Shown here in pieces: positions 7,987-16,686 of a DNA stretch of 64,000 nucleotides. The notes below the pieces were generated by a model. The model was given only the letters and a program-made list of their open reading frames with translations, had not been told where the DNA came from and did not search any database. The first letter of the stretch is position 1, and the number at the start of each line of letters is the position of its first letter. Source of the stretch: Bradyrhizobium erythrophlei (GTDB taxonomy: Bacteria; Pseudomonadota; Alphaproteobacteria; Rhizobiales; Xanthobacteraceae); assembly GCF_900129425.1 (NCBI RefSeq), contig NZ_LT670817.1, positions 1,612,001 through 1,676,000 on the forward strand, written 5' to 3'. Made by a program: the position numbers and the translations under genes.

Positions 7987-8792
7987 ACAAGATGGAACGG
8001 GAGCCGAGGAGTTTTGTGCCGCCGGAGCGCAGCGCCAAACCGCGGAAGCGCGGCATGACCGCCGTCATCGATTACGGTCCGGATGGATTTGGCTGGACCG
8101 GCGAACGAGGTGTGGCCGACCTGCTCGATTGCGCGGCCGACTACATCGATTTTGCGAAAATCTACGCGATGAACGCGCTGCTGCTGCCGAAGCCGGTGGT
8201 GCGGAAGATCGTCAAGCTCTATCGCGATGCCGGCGTCAACTGTTACTCGGGCGGAATTCTGTTCGAATACGCCTATCGGCACAATGAAGTCGACTTGTTC
8301 GGCGACCATCTGCTTTCCATCGGGTTCAATTCGCTCGAGATATCCGAGAACTACATCACGATGAACGACAACGAGCGGCTTTCTTTCATCGATCGTTTTC
8401 AGCGGCTCGGGCTGTCGGTGATCTACGAGTTCGGTCGAAAAAATCCCGAGCAAACCATGCGGATGGAAGAACTCGAAGCCCTGGTTACCACGCTAAGCAA
8501 TCGCGGCGTCGATCATGTGATTGTCGAACAATCCGAAATCGACATGACCGCCAGCAAGGCGCCGGAGCAACTCAAGGCGCTGGCGGCTGCGCCGTGGTTC
8601 GAGCGCATCCTGATCGAAGCCGATCCCTACCGCTTCCCGAAGCAGCATGTCGGTTTGCTCCAGGATTTCGGCAAGGACGTCAATCTTGCCAACATCGCGC
8701 CAGGACAGGCGCTGCGCCTCGAGGGATTGCGACGCGGAATCGGACGCGCCGTCAATTATTCGATGCTGGCGGAAGAAGGAATTCAGGTGTGA
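7983..8792 (+). CDS. Phosphosulfolactate synthase (ComA) family protein
   Basis: A 269-residue TIM-barrel enzyme of the ComA family. In methanogens and Bacillus, ComA/YitD adds sulfite to phosphoenolpyruvate to make phosphosulfolactate. Family blocks visible in order: MTAVIDYGPDGFGW, DYIDFAKIYAMNALLLPKPV, GVNCYSGGILFEYA, NSLEISENYITM, VIYEFGRK, ILIEADPYRFP and NLANIAPGQALRLEGLRRG. The ATG overlaps the PrpF stop. It starts with a short basic extension (KPRKRG). No other coenzyme M genes are visible, so the reaction here is probably different: addition of sulfite to an unsaturated acid, or the reverse elimination that would release sulfite. That idea is an inference, helped by the exporter relic just upstream and the TauT-type importer downstream. 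Confidence 0.83.
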   Translation: MNKMEREPRSFVPPERSAKPRKRGMTAVIDYGPDGFGWTGERGVADLLDCAADYIDFAKIYAMNALLLPKPVVRKIVKLYRDAGVNCYSGGILFEYAYRHNEVDLFGDHLLSIGFNSLEISENYITMNDNERLSFIDRFQRLGLSVIYEFGRKNPEQTMRMEELEALVTTLSNRGVDHVIVEQSEIDMTASKAPEQLKALAAAPWFERILIEADPYRFPKQHVGLLQDFGKDVNLANIAPGQALRLEGLRRGIGRAVNYSMLAEEGIQV

Positions 8793-8852
8793 CCCGGCGC
8801 CAGTCCGGTTCATGAACACGCAGACAGTCTTGTCATCAAGAGGCGAATTCTC

Positions 8853-10364
8853 ATGACCACTCGTGATCCCGATATCGATGTCATTGTCGTCGGAGCTGGA
8901 AATGCCGCGGCATGCGCCGCGATTTCCGCGCGCAATAACGGCGCCAGCGTGATGATGCTGGAAGCAGCGCCACGCGACGCGCGCGGCGGAAATTCGACCT
9001 ACACCGCCGGCGCCATGCGATATGTCTTCAATGGCGTGGACGATGTATTGAGTGTCGTGCCGGACGTCAACCCGGATACGCTCGCCAATACCGATTTCGG
9101 AACCTATACCGAAGATCAATTCTTCGACGACATGTTTCGCGTCACGCAATTTCGCACCGATCCCGATCTTTGCGAATTATTGGTCAAGCGCAGCCTGCCG
9201 ACGCTGCAATGGATGCGGCAGCAGGGCGTTCGCTTTCAGACCAGCCATGGCAGGCAGGCCTACAAGATCGATGGCCGCTTTCAGTTCTGGGGCGGTCTCA
9301 GTGTCGAAGTGTGGGGCGGCGGTCCAGGCCTGGTAGACATGCTGCTCGACTCCGCCGAGAAGAAGGGCATCCATATCCTGTACGAAACCGCGGCCGTCAG
9401 TCTGATTCGAGACAACAACGAAGTCATCGGGGTCAGGGTCCGTCACAATGGCGGCGAGCGCGACCTGCACTGCAAGGCCGTCATCCTTGCCTGCGGCGGC
9501 TTCGAGTCCAATGCTGAAATGCGGGCGCGGTATCTTGGGCCGAACTGGGATCTCGCCAAGGTCAGGGGTACCCGCTTCAACACCGGTGCAGGAATCCAGA
9601 TGGCTCTCGCGGTGGGCGCGATGCCTTGCGGCCACTGGTCCGGCGCGCACGCTGTGGGCTGGGATCAAAACTCGCCCGCGTTTGGCGATCTCGCGGTCGG
9701 TGACGCGTTCCAGAAGCACAGCTATCCGTTCGGCATCATGATCAACGCGCGGGGCGAGAGATTCCTCGACGAAGGCGCCGATTTTCGTAACTACACCTAC
9801 GCCAAATATGGTCGCGAGATTTTGGCACAGCCGGGTCAGTTCGCCTGGCAGGTATTCGATGCCAAGGTGGCGCATCTGTTGCGCGACGAATACCGCATTC
9901 GCCAAATTACCAAGGTATCGGACGACACCATCGAAGGATTGGCCAACAAGCTTGAAGGCGTCGATCGCGATAAATTCCTCAAGACGGTGGCCGCATTCAA
10001 TGCCGCGGTGCGGACAAATGTGCCGTTCAATCCCAACGCCAAGGACGGCCGTGCCGCGGATACCTCCCCGCGCAAGTCGCACTGGGCCAACACGATCGAT
10101 ACCGGGCCTTTCGAAGCCTACGCCGTCACTTGCGGAGTGACTTTCACCTTTGGCGGTCTGAAGATCAGCCAGGACGGTCAGGTGCAGGACACGGCGGGAC
10201 GTCCGATTCCCGGACTGTTTGCCGCAGGCGAACTGGTTGGCGGGCTATTCTATCACAACTATCCCGGTGGTACCGGACTGACCTCTGGCGCGGTTTTTGG
10301 AAAGATTGCCGGTGAGGGCGCAGCGGCCGCGATTGCCGAAACAAAGAGCCGGTCAGCGGCCTGA
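8853..10364 (+). CDS. FAD-dependent dehydrogenase, tricarballylate dehydrogenase (TcuA)-like
   Basis: A 503-residue flavoprotein of the fumarate reductase/succinate dehydrogenase flavoprotein family. The N-terminal Rossmann fold is DVIVVGAGNAAACAAISA, followed by LEAAPRDARGGNSTYTAGAM, a block characteristic of TcuA (tricarballylate dehydrogenase, which makes cis-aconitate). Near the end are GLFAAGELVGGLFYHNYPGG and TGLTSGAVFGKIAG, the FAD-binding closing motif. There is no signal peptide, so it should be cytoplasmic. It starts 60 bases after comA and ends 28 bases before the ABC genes. No TcuB-type electron-transfer partner is present in the operon, so the electron acceptor is unclear. Together with PrpF and MmgE/PrpD it suggests oxidation of a saturated tricarboxylate-like compound. 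Confidence 0.85.
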   Translation: MTTRDPDIDVIVVGAGNAAACAAISARNNGASVMMLEAAPRDARGGNSTYTAGAMRYVFNGVDDVLSVVPDVNPDTLANTDFGTYTEDQFFDDMFRVTQFRTDPDLCELLVKRSLPTLQWMRQQGVRFQTSHGRQAYKIDGRFQFWGGLSVEVWGGGPGLVDMLLDSAEKKGIHILYETAAVSLIRDNNEVIGVRVRHNGGERDLHCKAVILACGGFESNAEMRARYLGPNWDLAKVRGTRFNTGAGIQMALAVGAMPCGHWSGAHAVGWDQNSPAFGDLAVGDAFQKHSYPFGIMINARGERFLDEGADFRNYTYAKYGREILAQPGQFAWQVFDAKVAHLLRDEYRIRQITKVSDDTIEGLANKLEGVDRDKFLKTVAAFNAAVRTNVPFNPNAKDGRAADTSPRKSHWANTIDTGPFEAYAVTCGVTFTFGGLKISQDGQVQDTAGRPIPGLFAAGELVGGLFYHNYPGGTGLTSGAVFGKIAGEGAAAAIAETKSRSAA

Positions 10365-10392
10365 AGGTAACGCATTTTAGGGAGGTAACGTT

Positions 10393-11388
10393 ATGGTTCA
10401 TCTCGCGTCACAGACCGCTCGCCGGATCGGCATCGTCATCGCTTCCTGCGTCATGATGATGTCCGCGCATGCAGCGACCAAGGATCCGATAGAGATCAAG
10501 ATCGGCCTTCAGACCACGCCCCCCGACGAGGTCTATCGTGTCAAGGATTGGGGCGCGAAATACAATCTCAAGGTCGATGAGGGTTCCTACAGCTCGGGCG
10601 CGGAAATTCTCAAGGCCTTCATCGCCGGCCAGATAGATGTTGGAAACGGCGGTTCGGGGCGCTTGGTCACCATGGCGGCGATGCAGCCCGATCTTTTCTA
10701 CATTGTCGCCACGAATGAATATGGTGGCGATCGTTACGGTGTCGTTGTTGCCGCGAATTCGTCGATCAAGTCGGTCGCTGAGTTGAAAGGCAAGAAAATT
10801 GGGGTCGTCGCGGGCTCCGGCTGCTACAGCACATTCCGGGTTTACCTCGACAAGAACGGCATGAAGGAAAGCGATTTCCAGATGGTCAATATGAAGGTCG
10901 AGGATTTGCGCGCTGCCGTGCAGCAGGGCATTATAGACGCCGCCGTGCTTTGGGAGCCGCACGGCGCGATCGGCGAGAGCATGGGCGCGGTCAAGCGCAT
11001 TCAATCGATGGGCGGGGTCAGCGTGGCGCCCAACCTGGTGCTGGTCAGCCGCAAGTTCGCCGACGAGCATCCCGAGGCCGTCGCGCGGTATATCGCGACC
11101 CTGATCGATGTCGGTCAATTCATCAAGTCGCAGCCGGAGAAGGCCGCCACCGAAGCTGCCGCCAATATTAGCAAGAGGGGCGTCACAATAGATCCGAAGG
11201 CGCTCGAACTTGCTTTGACGCGCACTAACGTGGACCCGAAGCTCAACGATACCATGACCGATGAACTCGTTCCGGTCGCGGCATCGATGAAGGCGGCAGG
11301 AAAGATTGGCGTCATGCCAGAGTTCAAGAAGCTCGTGCGGACTGATTTCTACGAACAGGCCATCAAGCTGTCATCGCAAACTAACTAG
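10393..11388 (+). CDS. ABC transporter substrate-binding protein, NitT/TauT (NMT1/SsuA-like)
   Basis: A 331-residue periplasmic binding protein. The N-terminus is a signal peptide (basic TARR, hydrophobic IGIVIASCVMMM, likely cut after AHA at residue 27). The mature part has the NMT1/SsuA fold: IKIGLQTTPPDEVYRVKDWG, FIAGQIDVGNGGSGRLV, SVAELKGKKIGVVAGSG. A GGGAGG ribosome site precedes ATG 10393. Relatives bind taurine, alkanesulfonates, nitrate, thiamine precursors or aromatic acids. The operon context suggests an anionic tricarboxylate or sulfonated acid. Ligand identity cannot be read from the sequence. Confidence 0.88.
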   Translation: MVHLASQTARRIGIVIASCVMMMSAHAATKDPIEIKIGLQTTPPDEVYRVKDWGAKYNLKVDEGSYSSGAEILKAFIAGQIDVGNGGSGRLVTMAAMQPDLFYIVATNEYGGDRYGVVVAANSSIKSVAELKGKKIGVVAGSGCYSTFRVYLDKNGMKESDFQMVNMKVEDLRAAVQQGIIDAAVLWEPHGAIGESMGAVKRIQSMGGVSVAPNLVLVSRKFADEHPEAVARYIATLIDVGQFIKSQPEKAATEAAANISKRGVTIDPKALELALTRTNVDPKLNDTMTDELVPVAASMKAAGKIGVMPEFKKLVRTDFYEQAIKLSSQTN

Positions 11389-11398
11389 GGACGTATTC

Positions 11399-12268
11399 AT
11401 GTCCGATGCCACTCTGGCCCGGACGGCTGCAGTGCGGACCGAGCGCCGCAATTCGAACCTTGCGGTTCATCGCGTCGCAGTGTCGATAGCGACCTTCATG
11501 CTGCCGATCATTGCCTTCCTGTTGATCTGGGAAGGCGCTGTTCGGGCCGGCTGGATCGAGGCGTCGATCCTGCCGTCGCCGTCGGCTATTGCGCAGCGTG
11601 CCTGGGTTCTGCTGAATCCGTCCAACCTGTCGCAAAGCCTGCTTCTGAGCCATATCGGAATCAGCCTGTGGCGCGCCTTGATCTCCTTTGTACTGGGATG
11701 CGTGGTGGCGATTCCGCTGGGATTTCTTCTCGGGCTGAACAAGACCGCCTACCAGATCGCATCTCCGCTGCTCAGCCTGTTGCTGCCGCTGCCGGCGGTG
11801 GCGTGGACCCCCATTTTCCTGGTCGCCTTCGGACAAGGCGACTTGACGATCATTGCCGTTTGTTTCCTCGGTGCTTTCTTTCCAATCCTCTACAGCACGA
11901 TCCAGGGCGTGCGCGGCATCGGCCGTCACTCTTTGTGGGTGGTCCGCAGCATGGGCGCAAGCCGGCTGGACATCTTCCGGCGCGTGCTGTTGCCGGGGGC
12001 GCTACCGACGCTGATCGCCGGGCTCAAACTGGGCATGGCGCATTCCTGGCGTACCTTGGTGGCAGCGGAAATGCTGGCGGCGTTGACGCACGGCCTTGGC
12101 TTCATGATCTTCGCCGCACGTTCCTATATGGACGTGACGACGATGTTCGTCGGTATCGTGTGTCTCGCCATCATCGGCCTGCTGATCGAGCGCGTAGTGT
12201 TCGGTTCGCTGGAAGCCCTGACGGTCCGCCGCTGGTATGGCAGCGGAAAGATTGGATCGAGCCGATGA
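11399..12268 (+). CDS. ABC transporter permease, NitT/TauT type (first)
   Basis: About 289 residues from ATG 11399, ten bases after the binding-protein stop. An upstream start at 11306 would overlap that gene. A polar N-terminus precedes about six membrane segments (ATFMLPIIAFLLIWEGAV and others). The cytoplasmic loop that contacts the ATPase is GRHSLWVVRSMGASRLDIFR with the EAA-like GASRLDIFRRVLLPGALP. Homologous to SsuC/TauC. Its stop overlaps the start of a second permease, so the importer appears to use a heterodimer; most SsuC/TauC systems encode a single permease gene. It imports the substrate delivered by the product of 10393-11388. Confidence 0.87.
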   Translation: MSDATLARTAAVRTERRNSNLAVHRVAVSIATFMLPIIAFLLIWEGAVRAGWIEASILPSPSAIAQRAWVLLNPSNLSQSLLLSHIGISLWRALISFVLGCVVAIPLGFLLGLNKTAYQIASPLLSLLLPLPAVAWTPIFLVAFGQGDLTIIAVCFLGAFFPILYSTIQGVRGIGRHSLWVVRSMGASRLDIFRRVLLPGALPTLIAGLKLGMAHSWRTLVAAEMLAALTHGLGFMIFAARSYMDVTTMFVGIVCLAIIGLLIERVVFGSLEALTVRRWYGSGKIGSSR

Positions 12269-13107
12269 GCGTTGAAATCGCCGACATCCGTCTGGAGCGC
12301 CACGACCTCCCGCTGCGTTCATCGACGATCGCGGTTTCGATCGGTCGCGTCGCGATCATTGTCGTCCCGCTATTGGCCTGGGAGATTTGTTCGCGCCTCG
12401 GTTGGATCAACGGATTTCTGTTTCCGGCGCCGTCGCTGATCCTGCATAAATTGTGGGTGCAGTCCGGTCCCGGAGGAAATCCGCCCTACGCCATTCTCTG
12501 GCATGTCGCCTATAGCCTGTTGCGGTTGTTGTCCGGCGTCTTCCTGGCCGTCACGATCGGCACGCTGCTCGGCGTCGCGCTCGGGATGAGCCGGCATATG
12601 CGGCTGGTGTTTCAACCCATCATCAGCATCCTGATGCCGGTTCCGACACTGGCCTGGACGCCGGTGCTTCTGCTGATCATCGGCATCGACAACCGCACAA
12701 CTATTCTCGTGGTGTTTCTCGCCGCCGTATTCGAGATGATCTACATCGTAGCAAGCGGCATCGAGATGATGAACGTCAAGATGCTCTGGGTTGCCCAATC
12801 GATGGGCGCGAGCAAGTGGCAGATTTTCTGGCGCGTCATCATTCCGGGCATTCTTCCCTATCTGATCACCGGGACGCGGCTCGGCACCGGCTATGCGTGG
12901 CGGGCGCTGATCGCGGCCGAAATGCTCGCGGCCAGTACGTACGGACTGGGCTTCATGATCTACGACGCCTCCGAATACATGAACATGGACGTCATCTATG
13001 GCGGCGTCGTGCTCATCGCGGTGTTGGGGTATCTTCTGGAAAATGTCGTGATCGGAAAAGTGGAAGCCGCGACGACTGAAAAATGGGGAGTTCTCAATGA
13101 GCGTTGA
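12265..13107 (+). CDS. ABC transporter permease, NitT/TauT type (second)
   Basis: 280 residues from ATG 12265, which overlaps the stop of the first permease (ATGA). It has about six membrane helices (VAIIVVPLLAWEICSRLGW to the C-terminal IAVLGYLLENVVIG) and the coupling loop LWVAQSMGASKWQIFWRVII. It is a paralogue of the preceding permease, sharing TLAWTPVLLLI against AVAWTPIFLVA. The pair probably forms a heterodimeric channel. Its last codons overlap the ATPase gene by 11 bases. Confidence 0.87.
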   Translation: MSVEIADIRLERHDLPLRSSTIAVSIGRVAIIVVPLLAWEICSRLGWINGFLFPAPSLILHKLWVQSGPGGNPPYAILWHVAYSLLRLLSGVFLAVTIGTLLGVALGMSRHMRLVFQPIISILMPVPTLAWTPVLLLIIGIDNRTTILVVFLAAVFEMIYIVASGIEMMNVKMLWVAQSMGASKWQIFWRVIIPGILPYLITGTRLGTGYAWRALIAAEMLAASTYGLGFMIYDASEYMNMDVIYGGVVLIAVLGYLLENVVIGKVEAATTEKWGVLNER

Positions 13108-13927
13108 TACGGCGCAGATTTTCCCGCTCCGCGGCGGCGCGGGTGCCAAGCCCAAGATCGTGGCCAAGGGCATTCAGAAGTACTTCGGCAGCATGCTTGC
13201 CATGGAGGACATCTCCTGCACGATCAACGAACGCGAATTCGTGGCGATCATCGGCCCAAGCGGCTGCGGAAAGTCGACGTTTCTTTATTTAATCGCGGGA
13301 TTCGAAAAGGCGAGTCACGGAGAGCTTTTGATCAACGGCCTGCCGATCGAAGGGCCAGGCCCCGATCGAGGTGTCGTATTTCAGGAATTTGTGCTGTTTC
13401 CATGGCTCACGGTATTGCGCAACGTTACGCTCGGCCTTGATATCAAGGGGATGGTGCCCGAAGAAGCGGAGGAACGCGCCCGCAAGTGGATTCGGCTAAC
13501 TGGCCTGTCAGGTTTTGAGCATGCTTATCCATCGACCCTGTCAGGAGGAATGAAACAGCGGGTCGCGATCGCGCGCGCGTTGACTTACGATCCCGAGATC
13601 CTCCTGCTCGACGAGCCGTTCGGGGCGCTCGACGTCCAGACCAAGAATTACATGATCCAGGATCTTCAAAACCTCTGGCTTGAGGCCAACCGCACCATCG
13701 TAATGATTACCCACAGCGTCTCAGAGGCAGTTCAACTGGCGGATCGGGTATTGATCTTGAGCTCGCGGCCATCGCGCGTTATCGCTGATGTGCCGATCAA
13801 ACTGCCGCATCCCCGCGATCAGCGGGATCCGCTCCTTCGACGGCATGAAGATGAGATCACGGCTATCCTTTCGGCGGAGGTCGACAAGGCGATGAGCCTG
13901 GAACGTCAGGTCTCAGCGCGCATCTAA
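13097..13927 (+). CDS. ABC transporter ATP-binding protein, NitT/TauT type
   Basis: A 276-residue nucleotide-binding subunit (SsuB/TauB-like). Walker A GPSGCGKST is at residues 53-61, the Q-loop at VVFQEFVLFPW, the signature at STLSGGMKQRVAIARAL, Walker B at ILLLDEPFGALD, and the switch histidine in MITHSVSEA. The ATG lies inside the end of the second permease. It is the last gene of the operon that starts at 5355. It energises import by the two preceding permeases. Confidence 0.9.
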   Translation: MSVDTAQIFPLRGGAGAKPKIVAKGIQKYFGSMLAMEDISCTINEREFVAIIGPSGCGKSTFLYLIAGFEKASHGELLINGLPIEGPGPDRGVVFQEFVLFPWLTVLRNVTLGLDIKGMVPEEAEERARKWIRLTGLSGFEHAYPSTLSGGMKQRVAIARALTYDPEILLLDEPFGALDVQTKNYMIQDLQNLWLEANRTIVMITHSVSEAVQLADRVLILSSRPSRVIADVPIKLPHPRDQRDPLLRRHEDEITAILSAEVDKAMSLERQVSARI

Positions 13928-14556
13928 CGGATGTCTGCTGACTTGCGGCCGCGACGGTCAACTCGAAGTGTTCGAGCAAAAGCAAGATGGCGCTCTCAAA
14001 ATTACGATGCGCCAACGTCATTTGAGAACGTTCGATTCGGACGAATATGAGGGGTTCCATCTAGGGATTTTAGGTGCGCACTTATTGGCGGCAGCAGGGC
14101 GGTTGCTGCAGCGGAAAGCTAATCCTATCCCCATATGCAACGCTTTCTGCCGAAGTGCTCCGACCGTGCGCTTAGTAAGCTTTGCCATTTTGACTAAACG
14201 GGCCGACATACCTGCAAACAGCCTGTAGAGATCGTTTGAGCCGGTTACCTGACCACGCAATCGGCGCTGTGGCCGGTCCGCCTGGCCATGGTGCTCGTCG
14301 CCGTGGCTCGAAGCCGACCGACTGTCCTTTCATACAATTTCGGTTCTTCGTCAAAATCTGCGTTGCTCGTGGATCCTGTGAACGCCCTTGGTAACTATCG
14401 TATTTTCCGTAGAGCGGTGAAATCGACATAGGCCCGCAAATATCTCCAAAATATTCTCGTCAATGAGGGTGAACCTCCGCCCTTCGAAGGGTACTGGCGC
14501 GAATGGTATCTATGGCCACTCGGATCGAATTCATCAAATGTGCAATGGAGGGTTTC
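13928..14556. other. Non-coding stretch after the operon
   Basis: About 630 bases with stop-rich frames on both strands. The open frames at 13968-14228 and on the minus strand have no recognisable protein features or ribosome sites. No clear terminator with a T-run was found behind the ABC operon. I see no gene here. Confidence 0.4.
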
Positions 14557-14802
14557 ATGATTTCAGGCGCTAGCCAATGGTCTAAGGCGGGCGACGATGC
14601 GACCAAAGAGGCCTTTCACGTGAGCGAGCTTGGGCTGCTCGGCGAGGTGCTGCACTGCAAGCACCTAGCGGGCGGCTTCAGCGCTGTGCAGGTTGCAAGC
14701 GTTCTACAGGGCAGGATAGAGCTTTTCGAGAAGACTGCTGATCGAATGACAATTTTTCGAAACGTTGACGAGCTTATTCGCGCTGGCTGGACAATTGATT
14801 GA
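14557..14802 (+). CDS. Small hypothetical protein
   Basis: An 81-residue soluble protein. The frame is open from 14503, but GGAGGG directly upstream makes ATG 14557 (MISGASQWSKAGDD) the likely start. It has no signal peptide or membrane segment and appears largely helical (ELGLLGEVLHCKHLAGGFS). It is the first of three consecutive hypothetical plus-strand genes in front of an insertion sequence. I do not recognise the family. Confidence 0.45.
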   Translation: MISGASQWSKAGDDATKEAFHVSELGLLGEVLHCKHLAGGFSAVQVASVLQGRIELFEKTADRMTIFRNVDELIRAGWTID

Positions 14803-14851
14803 GCAAAACCGGCCGTCCTCAAACCAACGTAACGCAACGTTCTAGGAAAAA

Positions 14852-15274
14852 ATGATGATTGTCGAGACGGAAGCCCCAAGAGGACAGCCGTGCGTGGGCA
14901 TCTATTGGGGGGTAACGGATCGGTCAGGTAAGAAATCGATTGTCGTCGATGTCAGCCTCCTTGCAGAGGCAGAGCCCTACGGGGATTTTCTTACTCATTC
15001 GAGGGGGCACTATGAGGTATGGGAGGCGTGGCGCCGCCTTGGAACGACCGGCCTTGCAAGACGCGGACTTCCGGATGTCTTCCGGATGCATGAATACGAG
15101 GAGTTTCCGAGAGGGAGGGTCGTATACGATGGAGAACATAAGAGATTTGTCATTTACGCAGATCGCAGGCTCCAGACCGCGGCCTTCATTGCGGAGATCG
15201 TTGGTGCATTTCATCTTCAGACCGAATCGTACATCATTCAATCCGATTCGCATTACCGCAGCAGTTGGTCATGA
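14852..15274 (+). CDS. Conserved hypothetical protein
   Basis: A 140-residue soluble protein starting MMIVETEAP. Strings such as CVGIYWGVTD, LLAEAEPYGDFLTHSRGHYE and a C-terminal SDSHYR look like a conserved family of small proteins of unknown function in proteobacterial accessory regions. It lies 49 bases after the preceding small gene and in the same direction. The AEPYGD/GHYE pattern suggests a real gene rather than a chance frame. No function can be assigned. Confidence 0.6.
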   Translation: MMIVETEAPRGQPCVGIYWGVTDRSGKKSIVVDVSLLAEAEPYGDFLTHSRGHYEVWEAWRRLGTTGLARRGLPDVFRMHEYEEFPRGRVVYDGEHKRFVIYADRRLQTAAFIAEIVGAFHLQTESYIIQSDSHYRSSWS

Positions 15275-15419
15275 TGTTCAAGGCTGAGGTAACAAGCGCG
15301 TATCAGCCGCTTTCAAGCTAGCGCCCGCAATTCAGAAAGACGACGGCGCGGTGCAACAGCGAGCGGCCGCAGGTATTGGGAAGCATTGAAACCATCGGCG
15401 AAAGCCAGAAAGAGCAGAA

Positions 15420-15998
15420 ATGGACGAGAATATTGCGATCCTTCATCAAGCAATAAAATCCGCAATAATGTTATATGCACAGATGGCGCGAACCTCGGAG
15501 CCACCTCCCGAATCCTTCATACGGGATTTATGCGCAGTTGAACTTCATCGAAACAATTTTTGGGCGGTCCGGATCGAGATGCCGGCGCGAGATTGCGCAG
15601 CTTGGGGAATTGATCGGGCTAAGCTTCAGCATCTTAGTCGAAATTTCTTAATCGACATGGCCTGCTTTCGCGAACACGGAGGCAAATCGTCGGACCTGTT
15701 AATGCTCGTCGAGTTCAAACTTTGGACCAACAGAGACACCGTTGCAAAAGACGTGGCGCGGCTTAACGAGCTGATTTCTCTGTTGCCGGATAATCAAGGT
15801 GTAATGGGTTACGTAGTTAGCGTGCCTCACTACGAGAATGCCGCGAAGGTGCGGGAAGCGCTGGAAGACTTCGCTGAACATTTCATGCTGAGCCGCGAGG
15901 TTGCAGCCAGCGGAGAACCGTTCCCAACAGGCGCCGATATATTGGGACCAAGTGCAGGCATAGCGATAATCGACGTGAGAAATCATCATCGTTCATGA
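15420..15998 (+). CDS. Hypothetical protein with a possible PD-(D/E)XK nuclease core
   Basis: A 192-residue soluble protein. Residues about 90-105 read SSDLLMLVEFKLWTNRD: an aspartate, then a hydrophobic strand ending in E-F-K, matching the D...ExK core of PD-(D/E)XK nucleases and related Mrr-like folds. A helical segment (VAKDVARLNELISLLPD) and a strand (GVMGYVVSVPHY) follow, as in that fold. The N-terminal 60 residues are mostly helical. Related or unrelated hypothetical genes lie on both sides and an IS is 0.7 kb away, so this may be part of a small accessory or defence island. The nuclease idea rests on one short motif. Confidence 0.55.
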   Translation: MDENIAILHQAIKSAIMLYAQMARTSEPPPESFIRDLCAVELHRNNFWAVRIEMPARDCAAWGIDRAKLQHLSRNFLIDMACFREHGGKSSDLLMLVEFKLWTNRDTVAKDVARLNELISLLPDNQGVMGYVVSVPHYENAAKVREALEDFAEHFMLSREVAASGEPFPTGADILGPSAGIAIIDVRNHHRS

Positions 15999-16032
15999 AT
16001 TAGCGTGTAGTCCGTCGGGCGGGTTAACCGAG

Positions 16033-16686
16033 CTACTCTTGATGCGTAGCAACCGAAGCGAGGTTGGCCAGCAGCAAGTAGTCCTGCCACTGAGTCAAAA
16101 GCTTCCCTAGATCACTTCTGATTCCTAGGCTGATTAAGAGGTCGTGCGTACGATTGTTAGCCTGAGAAGGTGTGAAATAGGGAAGGATGGGGAAATGATA
16201 GGTTTTCTCCCCCCACGCGCTGAGATCGACGGCAAGCAAGTCGATTGTGAAGCAGTACTGGACGCCCTTGACTGTTCTCAGCTCGGCCGCTCGCTTATAG
16301 CAATCAGCAACACTGAATGACATCCCGGCCATACCGGCAGATTTGAAGCGCTTGTAAAAATTCGCGACACCGTGCTGCGCAATTTCATAGCTGCCGGTTT
16401 CGGTCGAGAGCGCGGGACCGATTGCTCGCTGTCCTAAAATGGTTGCTTCGTAGCTATACACGTCAATGCCAATACGAAGAGCATCGCGGGTCGAAAGCCA
16501 TTGCACTTCGTCGGGTCCTGGCGTGGTTATGTAGCGTATAGCATCAAGGTCCAGCCCAATATTAGTTAGGTAAGCAGCGAGACAAATTGCGCGTTGCATC
16601 GCCGTCGCTATCATCAATCGTCGCGCGATTTTGACCGACTGACACCCCACGTCACCGTGTGCCTGTCGTAAATCAAATCCGGACAT
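16033..16686 (-). pseudogene. ClpP-like periplasmic protein family, 5'-truncated by an IS
   Basis: The frame encodes 217 residues; its first 12 (from MSGFDLRQAHGD) read out of the adjacent IS. The rest resembles the C-terminal part of exported ClpP/crotonase-like hypothetical proteins of Bradyrhizobium, which contain a stretch like LDAIRYITTPGPDEVQWLST followed by a tail with conserved Cys (VADCYKRA, VQYCFTIDLLAV). The expected N-terminal signal peptide and the SAC-type catalytic region are absent, so the 5' half was probably lost when the IS arrived. Family assignment is tentative. Confidence 0.42.
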
